Origin: an uncultured Oscillospiraceae bacterium
GTDB taxonomy: Bacteria; Bacillota; Clostridia; Oscillospirales; Ruminococcaceae
Direction of reading: 5' to 3'
Length of the DNA: 32,987 nucleotides
NCBI GenBank assembly: GCA_949745795.1
Contig: CATKAZ010000116.1
Coordinates: 1-32,987, forward strand
Part shown: positions 8,357-15,952 of the stretch, piece after piece
How the letters are laid out: each line of letters opens with the position of its first letter
Numbering within the stretch: position 1 is the first letter of the stretch
Translations under genes and position numbers: made by a program
Notes under the pieces: model-generated
Told to the model about the DNA's origin: nothing
The model's input: the letters and a program-made list of their open reading frames with translations, nothing else
Databases searched by the model: none

Positions 8357-9355
8357 TTAAATAACTTCTTCTGTCTCACATTTTTTAGGTCTTGACATAA
8401 GCTTGCCCAATGCCTCTTTTACATTACCCTTATTAAAAAGTACATTATTAAGCTGTTCGGTAATCGGCATTGAAACTCCCACCTTTTCGGCAAGTTCCAA
8501 GGCCACCTTACAGCAATTATAACCTTCAACAGTACCCACAAGCTTTACCGCCTCTTCAGGGCTTACTCCCTGACCGATAAGAATTCCCGCACGTCTGTTT
8601 CTGCTGTGCATACTGGTACATGTAACAATAAGATCGCCTATTCCGGTAAGTCCAGCAAAAGTTGAAGCTGAAGCTCCAAGGGCTACCCCAAGTCTTCCTA
8701 TTTCTGTAATTCCCCTTGTCATAAGAGCGGCTTTGGTATTATCACCGTAATTTAAACCGTCGCATATTCCGGCGCAAACAGCTATTATATTTTTAAGCGC
8801 TCCTCCTATTTCACAGCCTACCACATCGCTATTTATATAAATTCTGAAAACATTACTGCTCATAGTATCCTGAATGTAAGCCGCAGCTTCCATATCTTCC
8901 GACGCTGCCACAACCGTAGTGGGAATTCCAAGAGCAACCTCCTCCGCATGAGACGGTCCGGATAGAATTACAATAGGAGAATCCTTGACCTCTTCACGGA
9001 TAACATCACTGATAAGCTTATGAGTACCATTCTCCAAACCTTTACTGGTATTTACAACTATCATGTCCTTAGTTATAAAAGGAGCGGCATTCCTAACAAC
9101 GTTCCTTACAAAAGGAGATGGAATTCCAAGAAGAACAATGTCACTTCCGGTTACACATGAAATATCTGCATTAAGTTCAATTGATTCAGGAATTTTTACT
9201 CCCGGAAGCTTTGCTTTATGTTCCCTGTCTGCTCTGATATCGTCCAGTTCACTTTCAAACGCAGACCAAACAGTAACCTCATGACCGATACGATTCAGCA
9301 TAACCGCAAGAGACATACCAAATCCTCCGGAACCCAGTATTGTTATCTTTGCCAT
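8357..9355 (-). CDS. gpsA: Glycerol-3-phosphate dehydrogenase [NAD(P)+]
   Basis: A 332-residue cytoplasmic enzyme that reduces dihydroxyacetone phosphate to sn-glycerol 3-phosphate, the backbone for membrane phospholipids. The N-terminal Rossmann motif reads ILGSGGFGMSLA (6-17). The substrate-binding region has Lys188 in GGALKNIIA, followed by the GDNTKAALMTRG motif (204-215) and LTGIGDLIVTCTS with SRNRR (251-255). Length is normal. It follows plsY with a 2-nt gap; PlsY uses its product, so substrate supply and acylation are co-expressed. The start is well placed: the plsY stop is immediately upstream and an AAGGAGG-type site lies in the 3' end of plsY. Confidence 0.97.
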   Translation of the reverse strand: MAKITILGSGGFGMSLAVMLNRIGHEVTVWSAFESELDDIRADREHKAKLPGVKIPESIELNADISCVTGSDIVLLGIPSPFVRNVVRNAAPFITKDMIVVNTSKGLENGTHKLISDVIREEVKDSPIVILSGPSHAEEVALGIPTTVVAASEDMEAAAYIQDTMSSNVFRIYINSDVVGCEIGGALKNIIAVCAGICDGLNYGDNTKAALMTRGITEIGRLGVALGASASTFAGLTGIGDLIVTCTSMHSRNRRAGILIGQGVSPEEAVKLVGTVEGYNCCKVALELAEKVGVSMPITEQLNNVLFNKGNVKEALGKLMSRPKKCETEEVI

Positions 9356-9357
9356 AT

Positions 9358-10035
9358 TTATTCCTCCTTTTTATGAAATGAAAATCTGTTCTCATTTCCG
9401 TTTTTCAGTCTGGTAATATTTGTTCTATGCATAAATATTATCAATATACATATAGGCAATGTCAATATTGTATAAACAAGAGAAATCTTTAAAGAAGTCC
9501 CCTCAGCAAAATATTGCATAAAAAAAGTAACAAACGGACAGCAAATCGTAGCGATGATCGACGATAAAGAAACATATTTACTCACTGCCAGAATAATCGC
9601 AAAAATTAATATTAAAATTCCAAATACAATCGGATCAATAACTAAAAATACCGAAACTCCCACAAGTACACCCTTACCGCCCTTAAACCCGTAATAAAGC
9701 GGAAAAATATGCCCGATAACCGCAAAAAATCCGGCAATATAACCGATAAAATGTACATCGTTATCAGGACCTAAGCCAACTCCCAGCAAGCTGCATATAA
9801 GCTTACAGATAATAACCGCAACAATGCCTTTAAGCAAATCACCTATAAGAGTAAGGGCTGCCGGAAGCTTTCCGAAGCATCTAAGCGTATTAGTAAGTCC
9901 GGCATTAAAGCTGCCGTATTTTCTGATATCTTCACCCTTCAAAAGCTTTACCACTATAATCGAAGAATTACAGCTTCCCAAAAGATATGAAACTATTGCC
10001 GAAAATACAATTGCAACAAGAATTTGTAAAACCAT
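9358..10035 (-). CDS. plsY: Glycerol-3-phosphate acyltransferase PlsY
   Basis: A 225-residue integral membrane protein with about five hydrophobic helices. PlsY transfers an acyl group from acyl-phosphate to glycerol 3-phosphate, the first committed step of phosphatidic acid synthesis. Family motifs are visible: GSCNSSIIVVKLL with EDIRKYGSFNAGLTN (about 20-50), GDLLKG, and GYKGGKG-like GFKGGKG (117-123) in the active site. The C-terminal tail is basic and slightly longer than in many homologues. The ATG overlaps the der stop codon by one base (TAATG), so the two genes are translationally coupled. Confidence 0.95.
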   Translation of the reverse strand: MVLQILVAIVFSAIVSYLLGSCNSSIIVVKLLKGEDIRKYGSFNAGLTNTLRCFGKLPAALTLIGDLLKGIVAVIICKLICSLLGVGLGPDNDVHFIGYIAGFFAVIGHIFPLYYGFKGGKGVLVGVSVFLVIDPIVFGILILIFAIILAVSKYVSLSSIIATICCPFVTFFMQYFAEGTSLKISLVYTILTLPICILIIFMHRTNITRLKNGNENRFSFHKKEE

Positions 10036-11357
10036 TATTTGTCTCCTCGTTCCCTTACTACAAATCTTACAGGCGTACCGGAAAGTCCGAATGTGGCTCT
10101 TATCTGATTTTCAAGGTAACGCTGATACGAAAAATGAAATAAATCAGAACGATTTACAAACGTTACAAATGTTGGCGGTTTAGTGGACGCCTGCGTCATA
10201 TAGTAAATTTTCAGTCTTCTGCCTTTATCCGACGGCGGCTGTACCCTTGTTGTAGCATATGCAAGAACATCATTAAGCATTCCTGTTGAAATTCTCATGC
10301 AATTTTGTTCATTGACATATTTTATCATCTCATACAGCTTGTTTATTCTTTGTCCGGTTTTAGCGGAAATAAAAACAAAAGGAACATATGACATAAAGCT
10401 AAAATCATTTTCAAGTTTTGTCTGAAATTCCTTCATTGTATTGTCACTCTTCTCAATTGCATCCCATTTATTTACAGCAATTATTGAAGCTTTTCCCTGC
10501 TCATGAGCATAACCGGCAATTTTTGAATCCTGTTCGGTAAATCCCACTTCGGCATCAATAACAATAACGCATACGTCCGCTCTGTCAACAGCCATATATG
10601 CACGCAATACACTGTAATGTTCTATTCTTTCATTTACCTTTGATTTTTTTCTTATTCCTGCTGTGTCGATGAATACAAATTTTCCTTCATCATTTTCAAT
10701 GACAGTATCTGTTGCATCACGAGTAGTACCGGCAATATTTGAAACAATTACACGTTCCTCTCCTGCTATTTTATTTATCAATGAAGATTTTCCTACATTC
10801 GGTTTTCCTATAACAGCTACTTTTATAAATTCTTCTTCATAGTCTTCGGTTTTATCATCAGGAAAATATTTAAATATTTCATCAAGCAGATCTCCTGTTC
10901 CGTGACCATGCTGAGACGAAATCGGAAAAGGATCTCCCAGACCAAGATTATAAAACTCATATATTTCAACAGGGGTTTCACCGATAGTGTCACATTTATT
11001 TACTGCGAGTACTATAGGTTTTCCGCTCTTTTGAAGCATAGAAGCAACTTCTTGATCAGTTGAAGTAACACCGCACCTAACATCTGTTACCAGAACTATA
11101 ACATCAGCTCTTTCGATGGCAAGCTCTGCCTGACGTCTCATCTGAGACAGTATAATATCATCGGAAGCCGGTTCAATACCTCCGGTATCTACTACCATGA
11201 ATTCTCTGGCACGCCACTCGCATTTTGAATAAATTCTGTCTCTGGTAACACCCGGCGTATCCTCAACTATAGAAATCCGCTGACCTACCAGTTTATTAAA
11301 CAGTGTTGATTTTCCGACATTTGGACGTCCAACCACTGCAACTACAGGCAATGACAT
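10035..11357 (-). CDS. der: Ribosome biogenesis GTPase Der (EngA)
   Basis: A 440-residue essential GTPase that helps assemble the 50S ribosomal subunit. Two tandem G domains are evident: GRPNVGKSTLFN (10-21) with NKCD, and GKPNVGKSSLIN with DTAGIRKKS and NKWD in the second half. The KH-like C-terminal domain contains RIGTGMLN-like RISTGMLNDVL and TFVTFVNRSDLFHFSYQRYLENQIR. Length fits the family. It heads the der-plsY-gpsA set and an AAAGGGGA site lies upstream of the ATG. Its own promoter is not obvious, so read-through from rpmF is possible. Confidence 0.97.
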   Translation of the reverse strand: MSLPVVAVVGRPNVGKSTLFNKLVGQRISIVEDTPGVTRDRIYSKCEWRAREFMVVDTGGIEPASDDIILSQMRRQAELAIERADVIVLVTDVRCGVTSTDQEVASMLQKSGKPIVLAVNKCDTIGETPVEIYEFYNLGLGDPFPISSQHGHGTGDLLDEIFKYFPDDKTEDYEEEFIKVAVIGKPNVGKSSLINKIAGEERVIVSNIAGTTRDATDTVIENDEGKFVFIDTAGIRKKSKVNERIEHYSVLRAYMAVDRADVCVIVIDAEVGFTEQDSKIAGYAHEQGKASIIAVNKWDAIEKSDNTMKEFQTKLENDFSFMSYVPFVFISAKTGQRINKLYEMIKYVNEQNCMRISTGMLNDVLAYATTRVQPPSDKGRRLKIYYMTQASTKPPTFVTFVNRSDLFHFSYQRYLENQIRATFGLSGTPVRFVVRERGDK

Positions 11358-11412
11358 TTAAACATCCCCTTTCTTAATTAGTTTTAACCTAATACAATTA
11401 TATAAACGGAAA

Positions 11413-11438
11413 GGAGAGGAAGATTGCTCCTCCTCTCC
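11413..11438 (-). terminator. Possible weak terminator or attenuator between rpmF and der
   Basis: GGAGAGGA (11413-11420) can pair with TCCTCTCC (11431-11438) around a 10-nt loop, and alternative registers exist because the whole segment is purine/pyrimidine repetitive. Only TTTCC follows on the minus strand instead of a proper T-run, so partial read-through into der is likely. Confidence 0.4.
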
Positions 11439-11453
11439 TCCTCTCAAGCATTA

Positions 11454-11636
11454 TTAGGCATCCATTTTGATAACCTCAACGCCCTTGTAGAATCCACAAT
11501 TCTTACAAACCTTATGCGGAGCCTTTAATTCACCGCAGTTATCGCATCTGCTGAACGCAGGTGCATCCAGCTTCCAAACTGCAGAACGTCTTTTATCACG
11601 TCTTGCCTTGGAAGTTTTTCTCTTTGGTACAGCCAT
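11454..11636 (-). CDS. rpmF: 50S ribosomal protein L32
   Basis: A 60-residue ribosomal protein of standard length. It begins [18 protein letters not shown], the diagnostic L32 start, and carries the four-cysteine zinc-ribbon form [18 protein letters not shown] (31-48), typical of zinc-containing L32. It lies 35 nt downstream of the yceD-like gene, the conserved bacterial pairing, and a GGAGGTGCC-like site precedes the ATG. Confidence 0.98.
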   Translation of the reverse strand: MAVPKRKTSKARRDKRRSAVWKLDAPAFSRCDNCGELKAPHKVCKNCGFYKGVEVIKMDA

Positions 11637-11671
11637 TCCGGCACCTCCTTACAGCTTTGCATTAACAAAGC

Positions 11672-12121
11672 TCAGTTTTTTTGGCAATTACACTCGGATT
11701 CGTTCAAGTCACAGCCGCACACAGGACAAAGTCCCCTGCAATCTTCACAGCAAAGCAATTTAGTGGGCAATTCCAGAAGCAAATCCGAAAGAGCAATCTC
11801 ATTTACATCGACCCTATAATTTTCCGCAACAATATATTCATCGTTGTCAGAATTTAAGGCACTGACAATTACATGCTGAAATTCATAGAAATAATCCCTT
11901 TCCAGTTCTTTCAGACATCTGTCACAGACGATATTTAATGTAAACTTTACGGAATAATCCATATGAACAACGTCAGCACGATTATAAAAACTTCCGGAAA
12001 CTGTTACAGATCCTGCAAAATCATAGCCGCATGACTGTTCCAATTCGGCAATAGGAATTTCCGTTTCAAATTCCTTACGCTCTCCGATAATATTAAAAAC
12101 CTGACGTAAATCCGCTGTCAT
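11672..12121 (-). CDS. yceD: YceD/DUF177 family protein, linked to 23S rRNA accumulation
   Basis: A 149-residue cytoplasmic protein of the DUF177/YceD family, known in other bacteria and chloroplasts to be needed for normal 23S rRNA accumulation and almost always next to rpmF. Two Cys pairs are visible: CDRCLKELERDYFYEF in the middle and CCEDCRGLCPVCGCDLNESECNC at the end, the latter likely a zinc-binding knuckle. A perfect consensus promoter stands immediately upstream and GAGGGAG precedes the ATG. The assignment rests on the motifs and on synteny with rpmF. Confidence 0.92.
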   Translation of the reverse strand: MTADLRQVFNIIGERKEFETEIPIAELEQSCGYDFAGSVTVSGSFYNRADVVHMDYSVKFTLNIVCDRCLKELERDYFYEFQHVIVSALNSDNDEYIVAENYRVDVNEIALSDLLLELPTKLLCCEDCRGLCPVCGCDLNESECNCQKN

Positions 12122-12153
12122 AAACTTACTCCCTCACAAGCATCACAAATTCT

Positions 12154-12182
12154 ATTATATACAAAATGTCGCTTATTGTCAA
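12154..12182 (-). promoter_or_regulatory. Perfect consensus sigma-A promoter for yceD-rpmF
   Basis: TTGACA (12177-12182), 17-nt spacer, TATAAT (12154-12159) on the minus strand. Both hexamers match consensus exactly, as expected for a strongly expressed ribosomal-protein transcript; start of transcription near 12147. Confidence 0.92.
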
Positions 12183-12193
12183 TACTTTTTTTA

Positions 12194-12601
12194 TTAATCA
12201 GCAAATTTTGTTACACTTGCAGGCAGTTCTTCATTATCAGCTGAAACTGTGAAAATAACCTGTGTGTCATCGCCTGTCAGCTTGTCCAGCTTATCAAGCA
12301 TGATACCGAATTCATCAAAATCAGTACCGCCGATTTTAAGAATCGAATCAACAAAGATTTCCTTGATATCATAATTACCGGCAAGCATTCCGGCAACAAA
12401 ACCATAGAATGAATCATAACCTGAGATGTTGAAACGTTCTGCATCAACAAGTCTTACCTTATAACTGATATCATAAGTAAGCTTAGCGCCCTTTTCAATA
12501 CATATAAGATCACCGTTTGTTGACTTAACTGCGTCATTGATCATATCAATAAGAATTTTTGTTTTACCTGTACCCTTTTTGCCTGTTATTAACTTAATCA
12601 T
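12194..12601 (-). CDS. Small P-loop nucleotide-binding protein of unknown function
   Basis: A 135-residue cytoplasmic protein. A Walker A motif is right at the N-terminus (GKKGTGKT, residues 7-14) and EIFVDS in the middle (about 100-105) can act as Walker B. The rest is an alternating strand/helix pattern with no further recognised signature, and the length is too short for most known P-loop ATPase families. It ends TKFAD. It sits alone between pgi and yceD, with a GAAGGAG ribosome binding site. The function is not known to me; a nucleotide-dependent regulator or a minimal kinase-like fold are possibilities only. Confidence 0.8.
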   Translation of the reverse strand: MIKLITGKKGTGKTKILIDMINDAVKSTNGDLICIEKGAKLTYDISYKVRLVDAERFNISGYDSFYGFVAGMLAGNYDIKEIFVDSILKIGGTDFDEFGIMLDKLDKLTGDDTQVIFTVSADNEELPASVTKFAD

Positions 12602-12615
12602 TTATAACTCCTTCC

Positions 12616-12690
12616 GTCATACGCATGACATAAATATTGCTGCATTGTATAATGCGTTTTATTGCAGGACCCTATTTAAGGTCACAGCAG
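12616..12690 (-). other. Leader with three short inverted repeats upstream of the P-loop gene
   Basis: The 130-nt gap before the P-loop gene contains GTCAT/ATGAC (12616-12629), GCATT/AATGC (12642-12655) and GGACC/GGTC arms near 12667-12682. Each stem is only 4-5 bp. They may be chance or small operators. No convincing promoter hexamers were found in this gap. Confidence 0.25.
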
Positions 12691-12731
12691 CTTAAACGAA
12701 TATCCCAAGGACACTCATATAAGTTTTTTAA

Positions 12732-14066
12732 TTATCTAAGCTTAGCCTCCAGCGCCTCTTTCTGATCTTCATAACCCGGCTTGCCGAGGAGTGCAAACAT
12801 ATTGGATTTATAGCTTTCTACACCCGGCTGATTAAACGGATTTACACCCAAAACATATCCTGATACCGCACATGCCTTTTCAAAGAAATAAATCATATAT
12901 CCGAGATTTTCTTCATCAATATCATCAAGTTCGAGAATTATATTAGGAACGCCGCCTTCAGTATGAGCAAGAACAGTACCCTCAAGCGCTTTTCTGTTTA
13001 CTATTGACATATTCTGATTTGTAAGGAAATTCAGACCGTCAAGATTTTCGGCATCGTCTTCAAGGAAAAGATCCTGCTTAGGATTTTTTATATCAACAAC
13101 AGTTTCAAACATAACTCTTGAACCGTCCTGAATAAACTGACCCATTGAATGCAAATCTGTTGAAAAAACAACTGAAGCCGGTAAAATACCCTTGTTATCC
13201 TTTCCTTCACTTTCACCGAAAAGCTGCTTATACCATTCCGACATCATGCAGAATGCGGGATCATATGAAACCATAAGCTCAACAGCCTTGCCCTTGCGGT
13301 AAAGAATATTTCTGAGAGCCGCATATTTATAACAGTCGTTATTGTCAAAATCAGCCGCAAAATCTTCTCTTGCCTGTGCAGCGCCCTTCATAAGTCCGTC
13401 AATATCACAGCCTGCTACGGCAATCGGAAGAAGCCCTACCGCTGTAAGCACTGAGAAACGTCCGCCTACGTCGTCCGGGATCACAAATGTTTCATAGCCT
13501 TCGGCATCGGCAAGATTTTTAAGTGTTCCTCTAGCCTTGTCTGTGGTACAGAAAATTCTGTCCTTCGCTCCGTCACGTCCATACTTATCTTCAACAAGCT
13601 TTTTGAAAATTCTGAAAGCAAGAGCAGGTTCGGTAGTAGTACCGGACTTAGAAATAACATTTACCGCAATATCCTTACCCTCACAAATAGACAGTATTTC
13701 CTGAAGATATGTGGGGTTAATATTATTGCCGACATAATAAATATCAGGCGTATCTTTTTTCATATTATTATAGAATGGAGATTTCAGCAGTTCAATAGCT
13801 GCTCTGGCTCCAAGATAAGAACCTCCGATACCGATTACAATAAGAACATCGGCTGTTTTCTTAATTTTTTCAGCGGCAGCCTTGATTCTAGAAAATTCTT
13901 CCTTATCATAATCCACCGGCAGATCAAGCCATCCCAAAAAGTCGTTGCCAAGACCTGTTCTGTCATGAAGAACCTTAGCCGCAGTTTCAACCTGCGCCTT
14001 GATACCGCTCATTTCATCTTCGTTAACAAATTTCTGAACATATTTGCCGTTCAACTTCAAAGACAT
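12732..14066 (-). CDS. pgi: Glucose-6-phosphate isomerase
   Basis: A 444-residue cytoplasmic glycolytic enzyme interconverting glucose 6-phosphate and fructose 6-phosphate; the length matches the shorter Firmicute form. Motifs: [17 protein letters not shown] (about 77-93), [16 protein letters not shown] (phosphate-binding loop, about 135-150), [15 protein letters not shown] (about 202-216), and the C-terminal [22 protein letters not shown] precedes the ATG. It has its own promoter and no close operon partner. The plain TAA end is followed by no clear terminator. Confidence 0.97.
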   Translation of the reverse strand: MSLKLNGKYVQKFVNEDEMSGIKAQVETAAKVLHDRTGLGNDFLGWLDLPVDYDKEEFSRIKAAAEKIKKTADVLIVIGIGGSYLGARAAIELLKSPFYNNMKKDTPDIYYVGNNINPTYLQEILSICEGKDIAVNVISKSGTTTEPALAFRIFKKLVEDKYGRDGAKDRIFCTTDKARGTLKNLADAEGYETFVIPDDVGGRFSVLTAVGLLPIAVAGCDIDGLMKGAAQAREDFAADFDNNDCYKYAALRNILYRKGKAVELMVSYDPAFCMMSEWYKQLFGESEGKDNKGILPASVVFSTDLHSMGQFIQDGSRVMFETVVDIKNPKQDLFLEDDAENLDGLNFLTNQNMSIVNRKALEGTVLAHTEGGVPNIILELDDIDEENLGYMIYFFEKACAVSGYVLGVNPFNQPGVESYKSNMFALLGKPGYEDQKEALEAKLR

Positions 14067-14133
14067 TTCAGTTTCCTCCAGTCAATAATAAGCATAATTT
14101 AAATATTTTTCACAATACATTCTTACACTTATC

Positions 14134-14162
14134 ATTTTACTATATTTCCTTTTTATTTGCAA
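14134..14162 (-). promoter_or_regulatory. Promoter of pgi
   Basis: TTGCAA (14157-14162), 17-nt spacer, TAAAAT (14134-14139) on the minus strand, about 60 nt before the start codon. Confidence 0.6.
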
Positions 14163-14174
14163 GACGTAACTTCA

Positions 14175-14197
14175 TTATTGTTGATTATTAACAATAA
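14175..14197. repeat. Perfect 8-bp inverted repeat after the carboxypeptidase-like gene
   Basis: TTATTGTT (14175-14182) and AACAATAA (14190-14197) around a 7-nt loop. It lies 10 nt after the stop of the dac-like gene but lacks a T-run on either strand, and ends 12 nt upstream of the pgi -35 box, so it may be a poor terminator or an operator. Confidence 0.5.
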
Positions 14198-14206
14198 CCA
14201 ACTGTA

Positions 14207-15337
14207 TCATTTGTACATAATATCCAAATATTTCTTTACTGCCTTCAAAAATGTCATACTCTCTACAGAATCTGAAGCTATAAGATCGGTTTCATAAAGT
14301 AATCTATCACCATTATAGAACCCTACTGTACCTACTTTTTGTCCTTTTTTCACAGGAGCATCAACATATTCCGGAATAAATATTACCGAGCTTAGCTCTT
14401 CGCCGCTTTTAGGAACAACCAAGCCCATTAAATCCTCCGCCTCAATTTCAACGGCAGTATCTACACCATGATGAACTGCCAGCGGCTTTAAAAATTCGTT
14501 TGAGAACGCCGGAGTAGTCACCTTATACGAAGAAAATCCAGACGCCAAAAGCGACTTACCTATTGAAAATCTTTCATCTTTATCCGAACATCCCATAACG
14601 ACAGAAATATATATTTGACCGTCTCTTTCCGCCGCTAATGATAAAGTATATCCGGACTGCTCTGAATGACCCGCTTTAACCCCCAGAATACCTTCATATG
14701 TTCTCACAAGTCTATTTTCATTTACCAGTTCCGTCTGACCGTCTCGTACGCTGTCCATCCATGAAGTCATATAGCTTTTAAGAAAATCATACTTTAAAAG
14801 CTCACGCGTAAGCAAAGCCATATCGCCGGCAGTTGAATACTGTCCCTGTTCGTCATATCCGGCACAATTTTTAAATACAGTATCTCTCATTCCCAATTCA
14901 AATGCTCTGGCATTCATCATTCCGACAAATTCATTTTCATCTCCGCCTATTTCTTCTGCCAATACCATTGCAGCGTCATTGGCATTTCCGATTATAACAG
15001 CTTTAAGTAATTCATCAACGGTTATCGTTTCTCCCTGCATAAGCCATACTACTGCTCCCTGCTGCTGATTTGCATTAGCGCTTGCAGTAAGTTTAGCATC
15101 AATTGACATATTACCGCATTCAATTTCTTCCGCTGCAAGAAGAATAGTCATAAGTTTGTTAAGCGTACCCTGCGGAACACGTTTATAACCGTTTTCCTCA
15201 CTTATTACATTCCCTGTAGACGCTTCCATAAGCAATGTACACTGAACATAGCTTTTAGTTTCTTCCTCAGCAAAGCATGTACAAGGCGTTATAAAAAACA
15301 GCAGTGTAGATAAGCATAATGATAAAATTTTTTTCAT
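14207..15337 (-). CDS. Secreted D,D-carboxypeptidase (PBP5/DacF-like) homologue with altered catalytic motifs
   Basis: A 376-residue exported protein of the S11 peptidase/low-molecular-weight PBP fold with a PBP5 C-terminal beta domain (about 277-365). The start is taken at 15337 (MKKILSLC) because GGGGAGGG lies just upstream and the signal peptide then starts normally; an upstream in-frame ATG at 15379 would overlap a likely -10 box (TATAAT, 15369-15374). In the family, catalysis needs SxxK, SxN and KTG. Here they read GTLNK (Thr58-Lys61), NAN (118-120, in GNANDAA) and KAG (221-223). All three lose the hydroxyl or serine expected. It may therefore bind but not cleave peptidoglycan, or represent a diverged subfamily using Thr. 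The family assignment is confident; activity is doubtful. Confidence 0.88.
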   Translation of the reverse strand: MKKILSLCLSTLLFFITPCTCFAEEETKSYVQCTLLMEASTGNVISEENGYKRVPQGTLNKLMTILLAAEEIECGNMSIDAKLTASANANQQQGAVVWLMQGETITVDELLKAVIIGNANDAAMVLAEEIGGDENEFVGMMNARAFELGMRDTVFKNCAGYDEQGQYSTAGDMALLTRELLKYDFLKSYMTSWMDSVRDGQTELVNENRLVRTYEGILGVKAGHSEQSGYTLSLAAERDGQIYISVVMGCSDKDERFSIGKSLLASGFSSYKVTTPAFSNEFLKPLAVHHGVDTAVEIEAEDLMGLVVPKSGEELSSVIFIPEYVDAPVKKGQKVGTVGFYNGDRLLYETDLIASDSVESMTFLKAVKKYLDIMYK

Positions 15338-15400
15338 GATAACCCTCCCCAAAATATTGTTCATGGAAATTATATGCAATTATCATAAAAAAAATCCGGA

Positions 15401-15437
15401 AAAATTAAAAAGCTGTCAGTTCATAACCGACAGCTTT
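15401..15437 (-). terminator. Terminator of the HPr-like gene
   Basis: On the minus strand AAAGCTGTC pairs with GACAGCTTT (15429-15437 with 15409-15417), extended inward by GTT/AAC, and is followed by TTAATTTTT. Starts about 35 nt after the HPr-like stop codon. Confidence 0.88.
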
Positions 15438-15472
15438 AGTTTTATCTACGCTTAAAAATAAATTTCACAATG

Positions 15473-15703
15473 TTATTTTACAAGATACTTTTCAATATCC
15501 TTTGCAAAATTACCCGGTTCATCAGTATGAGCCTTAAGTTCGATTGGCTTTGAAAGATCAAGACTGAAAATACCCATAATTGACTTTGCATCTACGGCAT
15601 ATCTGCCTGAAATCAAATCAACGTCAAAATCATATCTCATTACCATGTTAACAAAATCTTTTACATCATTGATTGCTGCCAGAGAAATCTTATAAGTCAC
15701 CAT
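15473..15703 (-). CDS. HPr-like protein without the PTS active-site histidine
   Basis: A 76-residue cytoplasmic protein with the HPr fold. The regulatory-serine region is well kept: KSIMGIFSLDL (40-50), where Ser41 corresponds to HPr Ser46, the site of HPr kinase/phosphorylase. Aligning backward without gaps through YDFDVDL places HPr His15 at Ala10 (SLAAINDV); the HARPA motif is missing. It therefore cannot carry phosphate from PTS enzyme I and resembles Bacillus Crh, which keeps the serine but not the histidine. A role in carbon catabolite control through phospho-Ser is an inference; no PTS gene is in this window. A strong AGGAGG site precedes the ATG, and the gene stands alone with its own promoter and terminator. 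Confidence 0.88.
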   Translation of the reverse strand: MVTYKISLAAINDVKDFVNMVMRYDFDVDLISGRYAVDAKSIMGIFSLDLSKPIELKAHTDEPGNFAKDIEKYLVK

Positions 15704-15737
15704 AATTATACCTCCTAAATTACAAGCAATTACTTAT

Positions 15738-15764
15738 GCGGAATGTTTCTGATTCTATTTCCGC
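15738..15764 (-). other. Inverted repeat in the HPr-like gene's leader
   Basis: GCGGAA (15738-15743) and TTCCGC (15759-15764), 15-nt loop, located between the promoter and the ribosome binding site. It may form a 5' stem-loop on the mRNA; only 6 bp, so modest support. Confidence 0.3.
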
Positions 15765-15771
15765 TGTATAA

Positions 15772-15800
15772 ATAATACCACTCTTAAAAAATAAAGTCAA
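15772..15800 (-). promoter_or_regulatory. Promoter of the HPr-like gene
   Basis: TTGACT (15795-15800), 17-nt spacer, TATTAT (15772-15777) on the minus strand; near-consensus. Its -35 box is 5 nt from the -35 box of the divergent mtaB promoter. Confidence 0.82.
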
Positions 15801-15805
15801 TACGA

Positions 15806-15834
15806 TTGAAATATTTTCGTAAATTTAGTATAAT
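15806..15834 (+). promoter_or_regulatory. Promoter of mtaB
   Basis: TTGAAA (15806-15811), 17-nt spacer, TATAAT (15829-15834) on the plus strand, giving a leader of about 110 nt before the mtaB start. Confidence 0.82.
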
Positions 15835-15952
15835 GAATAGGCTGACATTTGGTTTATTTTTATTCACCTTGATTATTTTGTAGTGTCTGCACAATATACA
15901 TTGTTTAAACTTGTTAAACATAAACATAACATTTTAACGAAAGGCAAAAAAT

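Noticed and set aside
11401..11453. GGAGG-rich segment as a cluster of ribosome binding sites or repeat element
   Set aside because: No open frame starts after it; better explained as a purine-rich imperfect hairpin between rpmF and der.
15338..15379. 14-codon N-terminal extension of the carboxypeptidase-like gene
   Set aside because: It would put charged/polar residues before the signal peptide and overlap a likely -10 box, whereas a strong ribosome binding site precedes the ATG at 15337.
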